The translations under genes and the position numbers were made by a program. The notes below the pieces were generated by a model. The model worked only from the letters and a program-made list of their open reading frames with translations. It was not told where the DNA came from and did not search any database. This document shows, one piece after another, positions 7,711-17,462 of a stretch of 41,170 nt of DNA. Source of the DNA: Sphingobacterium composti (GTDB lineage: Bacteria > Bacteroidota > Bacteroidia > Sphingobacteriales > Sphingobacteriaceae); NCBI RefSeq assembly GCF_009829075.1, contig NZ_WUQZ01000027.1, positions 1-41,170 of the forward strand, in the 5' to 3' direction. Position 1 is the first letter of the stretch. Each line of letters begins with the position of its first letter.

Positions 7711-9510
7711 ATGAGTTCGTTTGATTACAAAGAAGAGTTAAAAAAAATTCCACACAAGCCTGGGGTTTATCAATATTTTGATAAAGAAGATATATTAATT
7801 TATGTAGGGAAGGCTAAAGATTTAAGAAATCGTGTGAGTTCTTATTTTGTAAATGATAGACAACTCAATTCCAAAACGAGAGTATTAGTACGTAAGATTC
7901 AACGTATTGCTTTCACGATAGTAGATACGGAAATAGACGCTTGGTTACTCGAAAATAACCTTATTAAAAAGCATAAGCCTCGGTACAATGTCATGCTCAA
8001 GGATGACAAAACCTACCCTTGGATTGTTATCAAAAATGAATACTTTCCACGCGTTTTTTGGACGAGAAAATACATTAAGGACGGTTCTACTTATTTTGGT
8101 CCATACGCCTCTGTTGGGATGATGCATATTGTATTGGATACGATTCGCGAATTGTTTCCATTACGTACATGTAATTTAAATTTGGCTCCAGAGCAAATTG
8201 CAAAAGGGAAATATAAAGTTTGTTTAGAATATCAAATCGGGAATTGTAAAGGACCTTGTGAGGGTTTACAATCTTTAGAAGACTATGACCAGAATCTTTC
8301 GGATATAAAAGATATTTTGAATGGTAAGATTGCGGTTGTAAAAAATAGAATTAAAGACCAATTGAATGAAGCAGCCTCTTCACTAAATTTTGAATTAGCG
8401 CATCATCTCAAAAGCAAGCTTGATAAACTTGATAATTACCAGTCCAAATCTACAGTTGTAAGTTCGTCAATTACCAATGTTGATGTATTTAGTATAGCTT
8501 CGGATGATAGTTTGGCTTTCGTGAATTTCTTGAAAGTGGTTAATGGTGTTGTAATTCAGACGCAAACCTTGGAGATGAAGAAGCGACTGGACGAAACAGA
8601 TGCAGAGTTGCTACAAATCGCTATTCCCGAAATTCGAAATCGTTATAAATCTTTATCACGAGAAATCATTGTGCCTTTTGATTTAGAAATCGAGGGAATA
8701 CCTGAATTTGTGAAATTCACTGTTCCTAAATTGGGTGATAAGCGTAAGTTGCTGGATTTATCACTGAAAAATGTAGCTTATTTCAAAAAGGAAAGAATGC
8801 TACAATATGAGAAGCTAAATCCAGAGGTGCGAACAGATCGCTTATTACTGCAAATGCAGAAAGATTTACGTCTGAATGTATTGCCAAGACATATTGAGTG
8901 TTTTGATAACTCGAATATTCAAGGGAATTTTCCTGTATCTGCAGTTGTTGTTTTTAAGGATGCGAAACCTTCTAAGAAGGATTACAGGCATTTCAATGTG
9001 AAAACAGTCGAAGGTCCCAATGACTTCGCTACGATGGAGGAGGCTGTGCATCGTCGCTATAGACGTATGTTGGACGAAGGACACGAGTTACCACAATTAA
9101 TAGTCATTGATGGTGGTAAAGGGCAATTGGGCGCTGCACTGAAAAGTTTAAGACTTTTGGGTATTGAGAAAAAAGTAACAGTTATCGGTATCGCAAAGCG
9201 TTTGGAGGAATTGTTTTATCCAGGTGACCAATATCCATTGTATTTAGACAAAAAATCTGAAACGTTGAAGATTATTCAGCATATGCGGGATGAAGCGCAT
9301 CGTTTTGGTATCACATTTCATCGTAATCAGCGAAGTCGCAAGACTTTTGTCTCTGAATTGGAAAATATTCCTAGTATAGGAAAAACAACGGTTGAGAAGC
9401 TTTTGAAAGAGTTTAAATCTGTGAAGCGTATAAAAGAGCAATCTGATGAAGAACTAAAAAAAGTGCTTAATCTGAAACAGATAAAAGCACTTCGAGAATA
9501 TTTTCAATAA
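7711..9510 (+). CDS. uvrC: UvrABC excinuclease subunit C
   Basis: UvrC makes both incisions beside DNA lesions in nucleotide excision repair. The 599-aa protein has an N-terminal GIY-YIG nuclease domain (GVYQYFDKEDILIYVGKAKDL, about residues 18-37, with the following RNRVSSYF), a cysteine-containing linker (CLEYQIGNCKGPCEG), and a UVR-like helical pair (~200-250). The RNase H-like endonuclease domain carries ECFDNSNIQG and LIVIDGGKGQLGAA, and tandem helix-hairpin-helix motifs lie at the C-terminus (NIPSIGKTTVEKLL and LNLKQIKALREYF). I start it at the ATG at 7711; a TTG one codon upstream is less likely. It converges on era with a shared terminator. Confidence 0.97.
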   Translation: MSSFDYKEELKKIPHKPGVYQYFDKEDILIYVGKAKDLRNRVSSYFVNDRQLNSKTRVLVRKIQRIAFTIVDTEIDAWLLENNLIKKHKPRYNVMLKDDKTYPWIVIKNEYFPRVFWTRKYIKDGSTYFGPYASVGMMHIVLDTIRELFPLRTCNLNLAPEQIAKGKYKVCLEYQIGNCKGPCEGLQSLEDYDQNLSDIKDILNGKIAVVKNRIKDQLNEAASSLNFELAHHLKSKLDKLDNYQSKSTVVSSSITNVDVFSIASDDSLAFVNFLKVVNGVVIQTQTLEMKKRLDETDAELLQIAIPEIRNRYKSLSREIIVPFDLEIEGIPEFVKFTVPKLGDKRKLLDLSLKNVAYFKKERMLQYEKLNPEVRTDRLLLQMQKDLRLNVLPRHIECFDNSNIQGNFPVSAVVVFKDAKPSKKDYRHFNVKTVEGPNDFATMEEAVHRRYRRMLDEGHELPQLIVIDGGKGQLGAALKSLRLLGIEKKVTVIGIAKRLEELFYPGDQYPLYLDKKSETLKIIQHMRDEAHRFGITFHRNQRSRKTFVSELENIPSIGKTTVEKLLKEFKSVKRIKEQSDEELKKVLNLKQIKALREYFQ

Positions 9511-9545
9511 TAAGCAGCTAGTGTGAACAGTTGCTTATTTTTTTT
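9509..9545. terminator. Terminator between uvrC and era
   Basis: An 11-bp stem with one G-T wobble (9509-9519 with 9529-9539) is followed by eight T residues. It overlaps the uvrC stop region and the last base pairs of era, and serves the uvrC transcript best. Confidence 0.8.
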
Positions 9546-10422
9546 AGTCTTCGTAACCAAATCTTTTTAAGATATTTTTCTTAGCTCTCCAATCAGGAAC
9601 AACTTTGACAAAAACTTCTAAGAATACTTTTCCTCCGATAAATTCTTCGATGTCTTGACGTGCATAAGTGCCAACTTTCTTGATCATAGCGCCAGCTTTC
9701 CCAATGATGATATTCTTTTGCGAATCACGTTCTACATAGATTTCTGCTGCTATGCGCGTGATATGACCTTCTTCTTTGTAGGACGTTACGGCTACTTCAG
9801 TGCTATAAGGGATTTCTTTATCGTATAATTTGAATATTTTCTCACGAATAATCTCCGATACAAAAAAGCGCATGGATTTATCTGTTAATTCATCCTTTTC
9901 GTAATATGGCGGATGTATAGGAAGCTTTTCCTTGATGTAGCTCATAATAGGAGGGACATTGTATCCTAACAAAGCCGACATCGCGAAGATAGCCTCAGGA
10001 TTTAATTTTTCCTTCCAAAATTCTATTTTCTCTCTAACTTCCTCTTCAGAAGATTTATCGATTTTATTAATTAACACTGCTACGGGGGAAGAAGTATTGC
10101 GTAATTTCTCTAGTACGTCGTGTTCATCATATTTCTCATGAATATCCGTGACGAATAAAATTACATCAGCATCAATAAGTGAACCTTCTACAAAACTCAT
10201 CATAGATTCTTGCAGAGAATACTTAGGTTTTATCACTCCGGGAGTGTCCGAAAATATAATTTGATGATTTTCATCGTTCACAATACCCATTATACGGTGA
10301 CGAGTAGTTTGCGCTTTAGGGGTAATGATAGACATCTTTTCACCTACTAAAGCGTTCATTAGCGTAGACTTACCCGCATTAGGCTTTCCAATTATACTTA
10401 CGAACCCAGCTTTATGTGACAT
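9544..10422 (-). CDS. era: GTPase Era
   Basis: Era is a GTPase that binds the 3' end of 16S rRNA and acts in 30S subunit maturation. From the chosen start the protein has 292 aa, normal for the family. G1 is GKPNAGKST (~12-20), the G3 region is SDTPGV, and G4 is NKID. The C-terminal KH domain contains NIIIGKAGAMIKKVG and ends FLEVFVKVVPDWR. The open frame extends 18 codons upstream (to 10476), but the conserved opening MSHKAGFVSIIGKPN and the overlap of the longer version with the divergent tRNA promoter favour 10422. The start follows an A-rich stretch typical of the phylum. Divergent from the tRNA-fMet cluster. Confidence 0.97.
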   Translation of the reverse strand: MSHKAGFVSIIGKPNAGKSTLMNALVGEKMSIITPKAQTTRHRIMGIVNDENHQIIFSDTPGVIKPKYSLQESMMSFVEGSLIDADVILFVTDIHEKYDEHDVLEKLRNTSSPVAVLINKIDKSSEEEVREKIEFWKEKLNPEAIFAMSALLGYNVPPIMSYIKEKLPIHPPYYEKDELTDKSMRFFVSEIIREKIFKLYDKEIPYSTEVAVTSYKEEGHITRIAAEIYVERDSQKNIIIGKAGAMIKKVGTYARQDIEEFIGGKVFLEVFVKVVPDWRAKKNILKRFGYED

Positions 10423-10436
10423 TTTTTTGTTATTTA

Positions 10437-10468
10437 TTTGTTTTACAAAGAAACAAATAATATCTTTG
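10437..10468 (+). promoter_or_regulatory. Promoter of the tRNA-fMet cluster
   Basis: TTTG (10437-10440), a 20-base spacer, and TATCTTTG (10461-10468) form a textbook Bacteroidota promoter (-33 TTTG, -7 TAnnTTTG). Transcription would start near 10475, leaving a leader of about 66 bases before the first tRNA. The leader holds a repeated segment (AATCTTTGATTTTG and ACAAAGATTTTGAC) of unknown role. Confidence 0.8.
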
Positions 10469-10540
10469 TACTCCAATTAAGGGAGTAAATAATCTTTGAT
10501 TTTGGCATAAAGAACAAAGATTTTGACATATAAAATATAA

Positions 10541-10612
<72 letters not shown>

Positions 10613-10654
10613 CTAAAAATAAGTCTAACGCGAGGTTAGATATTATAAATATAA

Positions 10655-10726
<72 letters not shown>

Positions 10727-10770
10727 CTAAAAAATAAGTCTAACACGAGGTTAGAAATTGTAAAATATAA

Positions 10771-10842
<72 letters not shown>

Positions 10843-10886
10843 CTAAAGAATAAGTCTAACGCGAGGTTAGAAATTGTAAAATATAA

Positions 10887-10958
<72 letters not shown>

Positions 10959-10966
10959 CTAAAATT

Positions 10967-11000
10967 AAAGCCTTACACTTCGGTGTGAGGCTTTTTTTTG
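10967..11000 (+). terminator. Terminator of the tRNA cluster
   Basis: A 10-bp stem with one G-T wobble, closed by a TTCG tetraloop (10979-10982), runs into eight T residues. From here to the next start at 11234 the DNA is AT-rich and I see no clear -7 box for the following susC gene. Confidence 0.92.
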
Positions 11001-11233
11001 TTCCAAATTTCTATATTTCTCATGCAACTATTTCATTTGAAACAAATTGTATTTTTTTAATAATGATTGATATATTTAAAATAGACATAAATTATTGTTA
11101 ATAAGCAATATATTGTTTATGCAATCGTTTTCGTTTCTTAATGTCTTCATATTTCCATAATAATAAGTTAATATTGAAAAACCATAATGTAGATTATGAC
11201 ATCACACGATAACAATTATATATTCAATTACTT

Positions 11234-14200
11234 ATGAACAATAGATTAGGAATGCCTTTTCAATTAAGAAAAGTAACACCGTTGGCAGCAGCTTTGTTGC
11301 TCACGACGATGATGCCAAATGCGTCATTTGTGTTTGCTCATGAGAAGTATGCATTAAAGCTAAATGATTTTGCTCAAGAAACTATTTCTGGCAAAATTCA
11401 CGATGAATCTGGTCCTGTAGTGGGAGCAACAGTTACCCTAAAGGATAACCCTTCAATAGTTACTACTACAAATGAAGCGGGGGAATTTACTATTAAAGCC
11501 TCGGTAGGTCAATCCTTATTGGTAAGAGCGGTCGGTTATACTTCCGTTACTAAACAAATAGATTCGAATAGTCTCAACATTTTTCTTGAAAGCACAACAG
11601 AGTCTTTGGATGAAGTTGTTGTAGTAGGTTTTGGTACACAAAAGAAGGTAAACCTTACAGGTGCTGTTCAAGCAATTAGTTCAAAAGATTTAGAAAATCG
11701 ACCAGTTACGAATGCGTCTACAGCCTTACAAGGAAAGTTTGCAGGTGTTACTATAATACAAAACTCAGGTCAGCCAGGTAAGGACGGTGGTACTATTCGA
11801 GTTCGTGGACTTGGTACTACAAATAATGCTAATCCATTAGTGTTAGTAGATGGTGTAGAAAGTTCATTAAACAATATTAATCCCAATGATATTGAAAATA
11901 TTTCCGTATTGAAAGACGGACCAAGTGCGGCTATTTATGGCTCTAAAGCTGCTAATGGTGTGATTTTAGTTACTACAAAAAAGGGTAAGGTTGGCGAACC
12001 TCAACTAAATTATTCGGGTTACGTAGGTATGCAAGATCCTACACGTCTACCTGAATACATGCGTTCCTATGATCATGCTGTTATTTTGAATGAAGCATTA
12101 GCAAACCAAGGTCTTCCATTGAGGTTTACAGATGAAGATATCGAAGGGTTCAGAAGTTCTTCTGACAGAGATAAATATCCAGACACAGATTGGTTAGGTC
12201 TACTTTACTCAGGGTCGGGATTACAACAATCTCATAATGTACAGATCTCAGGAGCTACTGACAAAGTGAATTACATGGCCTCGGCAGGATTTATGGGACA
12301 AAAAGGAGTAATAGAGGTAGCTAAGGCGGACCGTTATAATTTGCGTACAAACTTAGGTGCTCAAGTGACTGAGCGATTGAATTTGAATCTAGGTTTATCC
12401 TATAATTATCAACGTATAGATGAGCCAGTAAACCCATACACAGGAGATATGGCTCAAATATTTAGACAAGCAAATCGTATCCCATCTTTTATTCCATATC
12501 AATACTCTAACGGTGTGTATGGCTACTATGGAGACGGAAATCCCGTAGCTTGGCTTGATATGAAATCTACTGATGAAATGATTTATAAGCACACGCATAT
12601 CAATTTCTCTGGTGAATTCAAGATCGTGGAGGGCTTAAAATTTAAGCAGGTAGTGAGTTTCCAGCCTAGAGATAATATGTCATCAAAATTTGTGAAAGAA
12701 ATACAATTTTATAACCATGAGACTGGAGATCCAACATTTAGACAAGGGGTAAATAACTTAACAGTTTATAATAACCAAGATGAATTGTTAACGTTGCAAT
12801 CCATATTAACTTTTGACAAAACTGTCGGTAAACATGACTTCAATGCATTGGCTGGTTTTATGGACGAGACTAGACGTGCTGACTTTACAAGAGGTTATAG
12901 ACAGAATTTCTTAGGAACAGAATTGCATGAGTTAGATTTGGGGGATGTTTCTGGTCAACAGGCTAATGGTGGTGCGCAAAAATTGATATTGCGTTCTTGG
13001 TTTGGTCGTTTGAATTATGCTTTTAATAGTAAATACTTGTTTGAAGCAAATTTAAGACATGATGGTACTTCACGTTTTGTGGGTACTAACAAATGGAATT
13101 CTTTTCCATCGTTTTCGGCAGGATGGAGAGTTTCTCAAGAGCAATTTTTCCAAAACTCAAACTTAGCGAATCACATTTCTGAATTAAAATTCAGAGGTGG
13201 TTGGGGTATTTTGGGGAATCAAACTACTGCAGGTGTAGGTGAGAATGCTTACCCTTCGGCAGACAACTATTATCCTGGAATTTTTACGATCAGTTCGGGA
13301 TATAATTATCCAATTGGCTCAGGGTTGACGTCAGGAGGTGCAGTAGCAGTAGCTGCTAATCCAGCATTGTTGTGGGAGCGATCAATTAGCTCGAATGTTG
13401 GTATGGACTTGAACCTAAGAAACAATTGGTCTTTTGTAGTTGATTATTTCAACAGAACGACAGATCGCCTCTATATGGCTTTGCCAGTTCCTGTAGAATT
13501 TGGTCTTCCAAGTCCAGTTCAAAATGCGGGTAAAGTAAAAAATAGCGGATTGGAATTGCAGGTTAATTACTCCAAAAGATCTGGTGAATTTAAATATGAT
13601 ATCGGTGCAAATGTATCTTATATCAAAAACCAAATATTAGAATGGAAATCTAATTCCGCAGAGCCCCATAGTACTTTCTATGTTAGAGATTTAGGTCTTC
13701 CTTTGCGTTCATTTTATGGTTACGAAACAATAGGTATTTACCGTTCGGATGAAGAATATAAAAATTCTGGCGTAGTAGGAGTTAATAATACAGTTGGCGC
13801 TGGTGACTTGATTTACAAAGATCAGAATGGTGATGGTCGAATAGATGGCAATGATCGTGTATATTTAGGTTCTCCAGATCCGAAATATATATTCGGTTTG
13901 ACGTCAAACTTTGCATACAAAAATTTTGATTTAAATATGTTTTGGCAAGGAGCTGCTGATGTGCAGGGATATTTATGGGGCGAAGCAGTAGGCAATATCT
14001 CAGGTACGGATAAACCTACGGAGATGTTTGCAGATAGATTTCATCCAGTAAACAATCCAAATGGATCTATGCCAAGAGCTTTGACATCATGGGTTCAGAA
14101 TAAAGCGGAGTCAAATCCATCAGACTTTTGGGTTCAAAATGCAAGTTATTTACGTCTAAAAAATATCACACTTGGCTATAATTTTTCGTCGCAGTTGTTG

Positions 14201-14365
14201 GCAAAAGTAGGTGTTAAAGGTGCTAAAATTTATTATAGTGGACAAAACTTGTTGACATTTACTGGCTTCGCAAAAGGATTTGATCCGGAAGCACCTGCGG
14301 ACTCTAGGGGTAATTTTTATCCTCAAGTAAAAACAAATGTATTGGGTCTGAATATTAACTTTTAA
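11234..14365 (+). CDS. SusC/RagA-family TonB-linked outer-membrane protein
   Basis: A TonB-dependent outer-membrane channel of 1,043 aa that, with the SusD lipoprotein encoded next, takes up a polymeric substrate. A signal peptide (about 1-35, ending VFA) is followed by a carboxypeptidase-regulatory-like domain (ISGKIHDESGPVVGATVTL, ~51-69, to ~118), a TonB-box region DEVVVVGFGTQKK (~126-138), the plug with RVRGLGTTNNANPLVLVDG and VLKDGPSAAIYGSKAANGVI, and a large C-terminal barrel ending in NINF. Unlike the second SusC in this window it has no N-terminal STN domain, in keeping with the absence of FecI/FecR here. The start follows an AT-rich leader. No degradative enzyme is adjacent, so the substrate is unknown. 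Confidence 0.95.
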   Translation: MNNRLGMPFQLRKVTPLAAALLLTTMMPNASFVFAHEKYALKLNDFAQETISGKIHDESGPVVGATVTLKDNPSIVTTTNEAGEFTIKASVGQSLLVRAVGYTSVTKQIDSNSLNIFLESTTESLDEVVVVGFGTQKKVNLTGAVQAISSKDLENRPVTNASTALQGKFAGVTIIQNSGQPGKDGGTIRVRGLGTTNNANPLVLVDGVESSLNNINPNDIENISVLKDGPSAAIYGSKAANGVILVTTKKGKVGEPQLNYSGYVGMQDPTRLPEYMRSYDHAVILNEALANQGLPLRFTDEDIEGFRSSSDRDKYPDTDWLGLLYSGSGLQQSHNVQISGATDKVNYMASAGFMGQKGVIEVAKADRYNLRTNLGAQVTERLNLNLGLSYNYQRIDEPVNPYTGDMAQIFRQANRIPSFIPYQYSNGVYGYYGDGNPVAWLDMKSTDEMIYKHTHINFSGEFKIVEGLKFKQVVSFQPRDNMSSKFVKEIQFYNHETGDPTFRQGVNNLTVYNNQDELLTLQSILTFDKTVGKHDFNALAGFMDETRRADFTRGYRQNFLGTELHELDLGDVSGQQANGGAQKLILRSWFGRLNYAFNSKYLFEANLRHDGTSRFVGTNKWNSFPSFSAGWRVSQEQFFQNSNLANHISELKFRGGWGILGNQTTAGVGENAYPSADNYYPGIFTISSGYNYPIGSGLTSGGAVAVAANPALLWERSISSNVGMDLNLRNNWSFVVDYFNRTTDRLYMALPVPVEFGLPSPVQNAGKVKNSGLELQVNYSKRSGEFKYDIGANVSYIKNQILEWKSNSAEPHSTFYVRDLGLPLRSFYGYETIGIYRSDEEYKNSGVVGVNNTVGAGDLIYKDQNGDGRIDGNDRVYLGSPDPKYIFGLTSNFAYKNFDLNMFWQGAADVQGYLWGEAVGNISGTDKPTEMFADRFHPVNNPNGSMPRALTSWVQNKAESNPSDFWVQNASYLRLKNITLGYNFSSQLLAKVGVKGAKIYYSGQNLLTFTGFAKGFDPEAPADSRGNFYPQVKTNVLGLNINF

Positions 14366-14375
14366 GAGGGAAATT

Positions 14376-15953
14376 ATGTTAAGAAAATATAAAGTATTGT
14401 GTTTAGCGGGATTGATTGGCATGATGTCATGTGAGAGTTTGGATCAATATCCGCTGAAAGAACTTAATGAAAATGGTTTTTGGAATACAGAAAAGGAAGT
14501 TCTATTTGCAGTTACAGGATTATACAACGGTTGGGAATCAGGTAGTCAGATTTTCTACATGGATTGTGTCTCTGATAATTCGAATAATGATTTTGCGCAC
14601 GAAGGGTATCAGGCATTAGGAAATGGTACTGCAACAGCAACTAATCCAGGAAATGCATCTTCAAGATATACATACACTACTATACGTAGAGCAAATTGGA
14701 TATTAGAAAATATTGATAAAGCACCAATAAGCGAAGATTTGAAAAAGAGATTGATAGGTGAAGTACGTACTATTCGTGCTTACCGCTACCTTGATCTTGT
14801 TACGTTGTTTGGTGATGTACCTTTAATCAAAAATACCCTGACAATTGCTGAGTCACAGGTGCCAAGAACACCAAAAGAAGAGATTTACAAATTTTTGGAA
14901 GAAGAATTGGCTGCTGCGGCAGCAGATTTACCCGCAACAGCTTCTGAAAAGGGTAGAATGACTAAAGGAGCGGCTTTAGGATTTTTGTCTAGAGTCTATG
15001 CTTTTCAAAATAAACATCAAGAAGTAGCTAAAGTCACTCAGCAAATCATTGATTTAGGTGTGTATAAGCTTTTCAATGATTACGCAGCTCTTTTTGAAGA
15101 GGCTAATGAAGGAAACTCAGAAGTTATATCTGATATTCAACATATTCAAAATGAATTTGGTTATACCTCTTTAGGGATTATGCTACCCAATAGTATTGGT
15201 GGTTGGAGTTCAATCGTTCCACTTCAATCCCTAGTGGATAGCTACGAAGCAATAGATGGAATGCCAATTAATCAATCAGCAGTTTATGATGCAACCCAGC
15301 CCTTTCAAAAAAGAGATCCGAGGTTGAGTGCAACTATTGTATATCCTGGTGCTTCATATAATGGAAAATTCTTCGATCCACTTGGGGATACAAATGATCA
15401 TCCAACAAGCGCTGATAATGCTTCGAATTCAGGTTATAATTATCGTAAATACATTCAAAACCCATCTAGCTATTCTAATGTGTGGAATGTTGGGGTGAAT
15501 ATTATTGTACAGCGCTATGCTGAAATATTATTATTGAATGCGGAAGCAAAAATTGAATTGAACTCAATTGATAATTCAGTATATGAGAATATTAATTTGG
15601 TCAGAGAGCGTGCTGGTTTGCCAAAAGTTGACGCTGGTCAATATCCTTCTCAATCAGCCTTGCGCGAATTGGTAAGAAGAGAGCTACGAGTTGAGTTAGC
15701 GGGAGAGGGTCGCCGTAGATTTGATATTGTACGTTGGGGAATTACAGATCAAGTGATGAATGGTCCTGTTTATGGATCATTATCAAAAGGAACTGTTAAT
15801 TCTGCGACAGGTGAAGTTACTTTTACAAATCTTACAGATAGATTCTTTGTTGAAAATAGAACCTTTGAAAAGGGTAAGAATGAATACTGGCCAATACCGC
15901 AATCTGCAATTGATGCGAGTAAAGGTGTGTTAATTCAGAACTCTGGATATTAA
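14376..15953 (+). CDS. RagB/SusD-family nutrient-binding lipoprotein
   Basis: SusD-like surface lipoprotein of 525 aa that caps the SusC barrel. The signal peptide ends in lipobox MMSC (Cys19). Family features include the N-terminal DQYPLKELNENGFWNTEKE segment, TPR-like helices such as VRTIRAYRYLDLVTLFGDVPL (~131-151), the sugar-side loop region, and the C-terminal ELRVELAGEGRRRFDIVRWG and YWPIPQSAIDAS signatures. It follows susC by 10 bases and shares its transcript; a terminator stands 20 bases beyond its stop. This pair has no neighbouring hydrolase, sigma or anti-sigma factor, which leaves the substrate open. Confidence 0.95.
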   Translation: MLRKYKVLCLAGLIGMMSCESLDQYPLKELNENGFWNTEKEVLFAVTGLYNGWESGSQIFYMDCVSDNSNNDFAHEGYQALGNGTATATNPGNASSRYTYTTIRRANWILENIDKAPISEDLKKRLIGEVRTIRAYRYLDLVTLFGDVPLIKNTLTIAESQVPRTPKEEIYKFLEEELAAAAADLPATASEKGRMTKGAALGFLSRVYAFQNKHQEVAKVTQQIIDLGVYKLFNDYAALFEEANEGNSEVISDIQHIQNEFGYTSLGIMLPNSIGGWSSIVPLQSLVDSYEAIDGMPINQSAVYDATQPFQKRDPRLSATIVYPGASYNGKFFDPLGDTNDHPTSADNASNSGYNYRKYIQNPSSYSNVWNVGVNIIVQRYAEILLLNAEAKIELNSIDNSVYENINLVRERAGLPKVDAGQYPSQSALRELVRRELRVELAGEGRRRFDIVRWGITDQVMNGPVYGSLSKGTVNSATGEVTFTNLTDRFFVENRTFEKGKNEYWPIPQSAIDASKGVLIQNSGY

Positions 15954-15973
15954 TTCCTAAAATATATCATTTG

Positions 15974-16008
15974 AAAGGGCTTTTTACTACGTAAAGAGTC
16001 CTTTTTCT
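15974..16008 (+). terminator. Terminator after the first susCD pair
   Basis: An imperfect 14-bp stem (15974-15987 with 15991-16004, two wobble pairs) is followed by T-rich sequence. It separates susD from the der promoter. Confidence 0.7.
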
Positions 16009-16047
16009 TTATGAGATTTCCCTGAAAGGAATACAATCTATTTTATG

Positions 16048-16055
16048 TAACTTTG
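16048..16055 (+). promoter_or_regulatory. -7 box of der
   Basis: TAACTTTG matches TAnnTTTG exactly, 70 bases before the der start codon. A proper -33 TTG is not evident. The box probably serves der, cysS and the gene after it. Confidence 0.55.
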
Positions 16056-16124
16056 TGCCTTATATTTCATTTTGAAATGAGTTGCCGAGATGGTAACGCG
16101 CGAGATTAATTTATTTAGAATAAT

Positions 16125-17432
16125 ATGGCAAACATTGTTGCAATTGTAGGTCGCCCTAACGTAGGAAAATCGACTTTATTTAACCGTCTTACAGAAAGTA
16201 GAAAAGCTATTGTAGATGACTTTAGCGGGGTGACTCGTGACCGTCATTACGAGATGGCAGAGTGGATTGGTAAGAAATTCACCGTTATAGATACAGGTGG
16301 TTTTGTGCATGGTTCGGATGATATCTTCGAGGAAGCTATTCGTGATCAGGTACATATCGCTATTGAGGAAGCTTCTGTGATTATTTTCATGGTAGACGTG
16401 AAAGTGGGTATCACTGATTTAGATGACGAAATCGCAGATTTATTGCGCCGTACATCAAAACCAGTTTATGTAGTAGCTAATAAAGTGGATCACGCCAAAT
16501 TGCACCACGAATCAACCGAATTTTATGCTTTTGGTTTAGGTGAGGTGTATAATGTGTCATCAGCTACGGGTTCAGGTACAGGTGAGTTATTGGATGCAAT
16601 AGTTTCTCATTTTCCTGATCCTGAAGAAGAGGTTGAAGAAGACCCGCTTCCAAAGGTTACAATTGTAGGTCGTCCGAATGTAGGTAAATCATCTTTGACG
16701 AATGCATTATTAGGAACTGATCGCAATATCGTAACCGATATCGCAGGTACGACACGTGATACTATTAAAATCCATTATAATCAATTTGGACACGAATTCT
16801 TATTGGTAGATACTGCAGGTCTTCGTCGTAAAAGTAAGGTAAACGAAGATATTGAGTTTTACTCGGTTATGCGTACAATTCGTGCATTAGAAGATTCAGA
16901 TATAGTTGTATTAATGTTGGATGCTAATGATGGTATCGAAGCTCAGGATATTAATATTTTTCATTTAGCAGAAAAGAACAAAAAAGGTATTGTTATCGTA
17001 GTCAATAAATGGGATACTATTGAGAAAGACAACAAAACAATGAAAGAGTTTGAAGCTCGTATCCGAGAAAAAATTGCACCTTTCACTGATGTGCCTATTA
17101 TTTTTACATCTGTGACGGAGAAACAACGTATTTTCAAAGTTGTGGAGACAGCGATGGAAGTACATCGTAATAAAACTAAAAAAATTCCTACTTCAAAACT
17201 GAATGAAGTGATGTTGGGTGTAATTGAAAATTATCCGCCACCGGCAATCAAAGGAAAGTACATCAAAGTAAAATACGCAACGCAATTACCAGGAAAGGCA
17301 CCGATGTTTGCTTTCTTCTGTAATTTGCCACAGTATATCAAAGATCCGTACAAACGCTATGTAGAGAACAAATTGCGTGAAAACTTTGATTTCACGGGTG
17401 TTCCTATTCAAGTATATTTCAGACAAAAATAA
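16125..17432 (+). CDS. der: Ribosome assembly GTPase Der (EngA)
   Basis: Der is an essential GTPase acting in 50S subunit assembly and is recognised by two GTPase domains in tandem. Both P-loops are seen: GRPNVGKST at residues 8-16 and GRPNVGKSS at 182-190. Each is followed by its own DTGG/DTAG and NKxD motifs (NKVD; NKWD). An acidic linker EEEVEEDP joins the domains, and the KH-like C-terminal domain ends in [10 protein letters not shown]. The length of 435 aa is standard. The ATG at 16125 leaves exactly the family's short N-terminus MANIVAIVG. It is followed by cysS after 30 bases without a terminator, so the two are probably co-transcribed. Confidence 0.98.
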   Translation: MANIVAIVGRPNVGKSTLFNRLTESRKAIVDDFSGVTRDRHYEMAEWIGKKFTVIDTGGFVHGSDDIFEEAIRDQVHIAIEEASVIIFMVDVKVGITDLDDEIADLLRRTSKPVYVVANKVDHAKLHHESTEFYAFGLGEVYNVSSATGSGTGELLDAIVSHFPDPEEEVEEDPLPKVTIVGRPNVGKSSLTNALLGTDRNIVTDIAGTTRDTIKIHYNQFGHEFLLVDTAGLRRKSKVNEDIEFYSVMRTIRALEDSDIVVLMLDANDGIEAQDINIFHLAEKNKKGIVIVVNKWDTIEKDNKTMKEFEARIREKIAPFTDVPIIFTSVTEKQRIFKVVETAMEVHRNKTKKIPTSKLNEVMLGVIENYPPPAIKGKYIKVKYATQLPGKAPMFAFFCNLPQYIKDPYKRYVENKLRENFDFTGVPIQVYFRQK

Positions 17433-17462
17433 TTTTTTAAATCAAGCAAGCTAGAGTTCTAT

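Noticed and set aside
10423..10476. Upstream extension of era by 18 codons
   Set aside because: The extra residues are not family sequence and overlap the tRNA promoter; MSHKAGFVS at 10422 is the natural start.
16079..16110. tRNA-like string GCCGAGATGGTAACGCGCGAG upstream of der
   Set aside because: Only a D-arm-like fragment is present; no anticodon or T arm follows.
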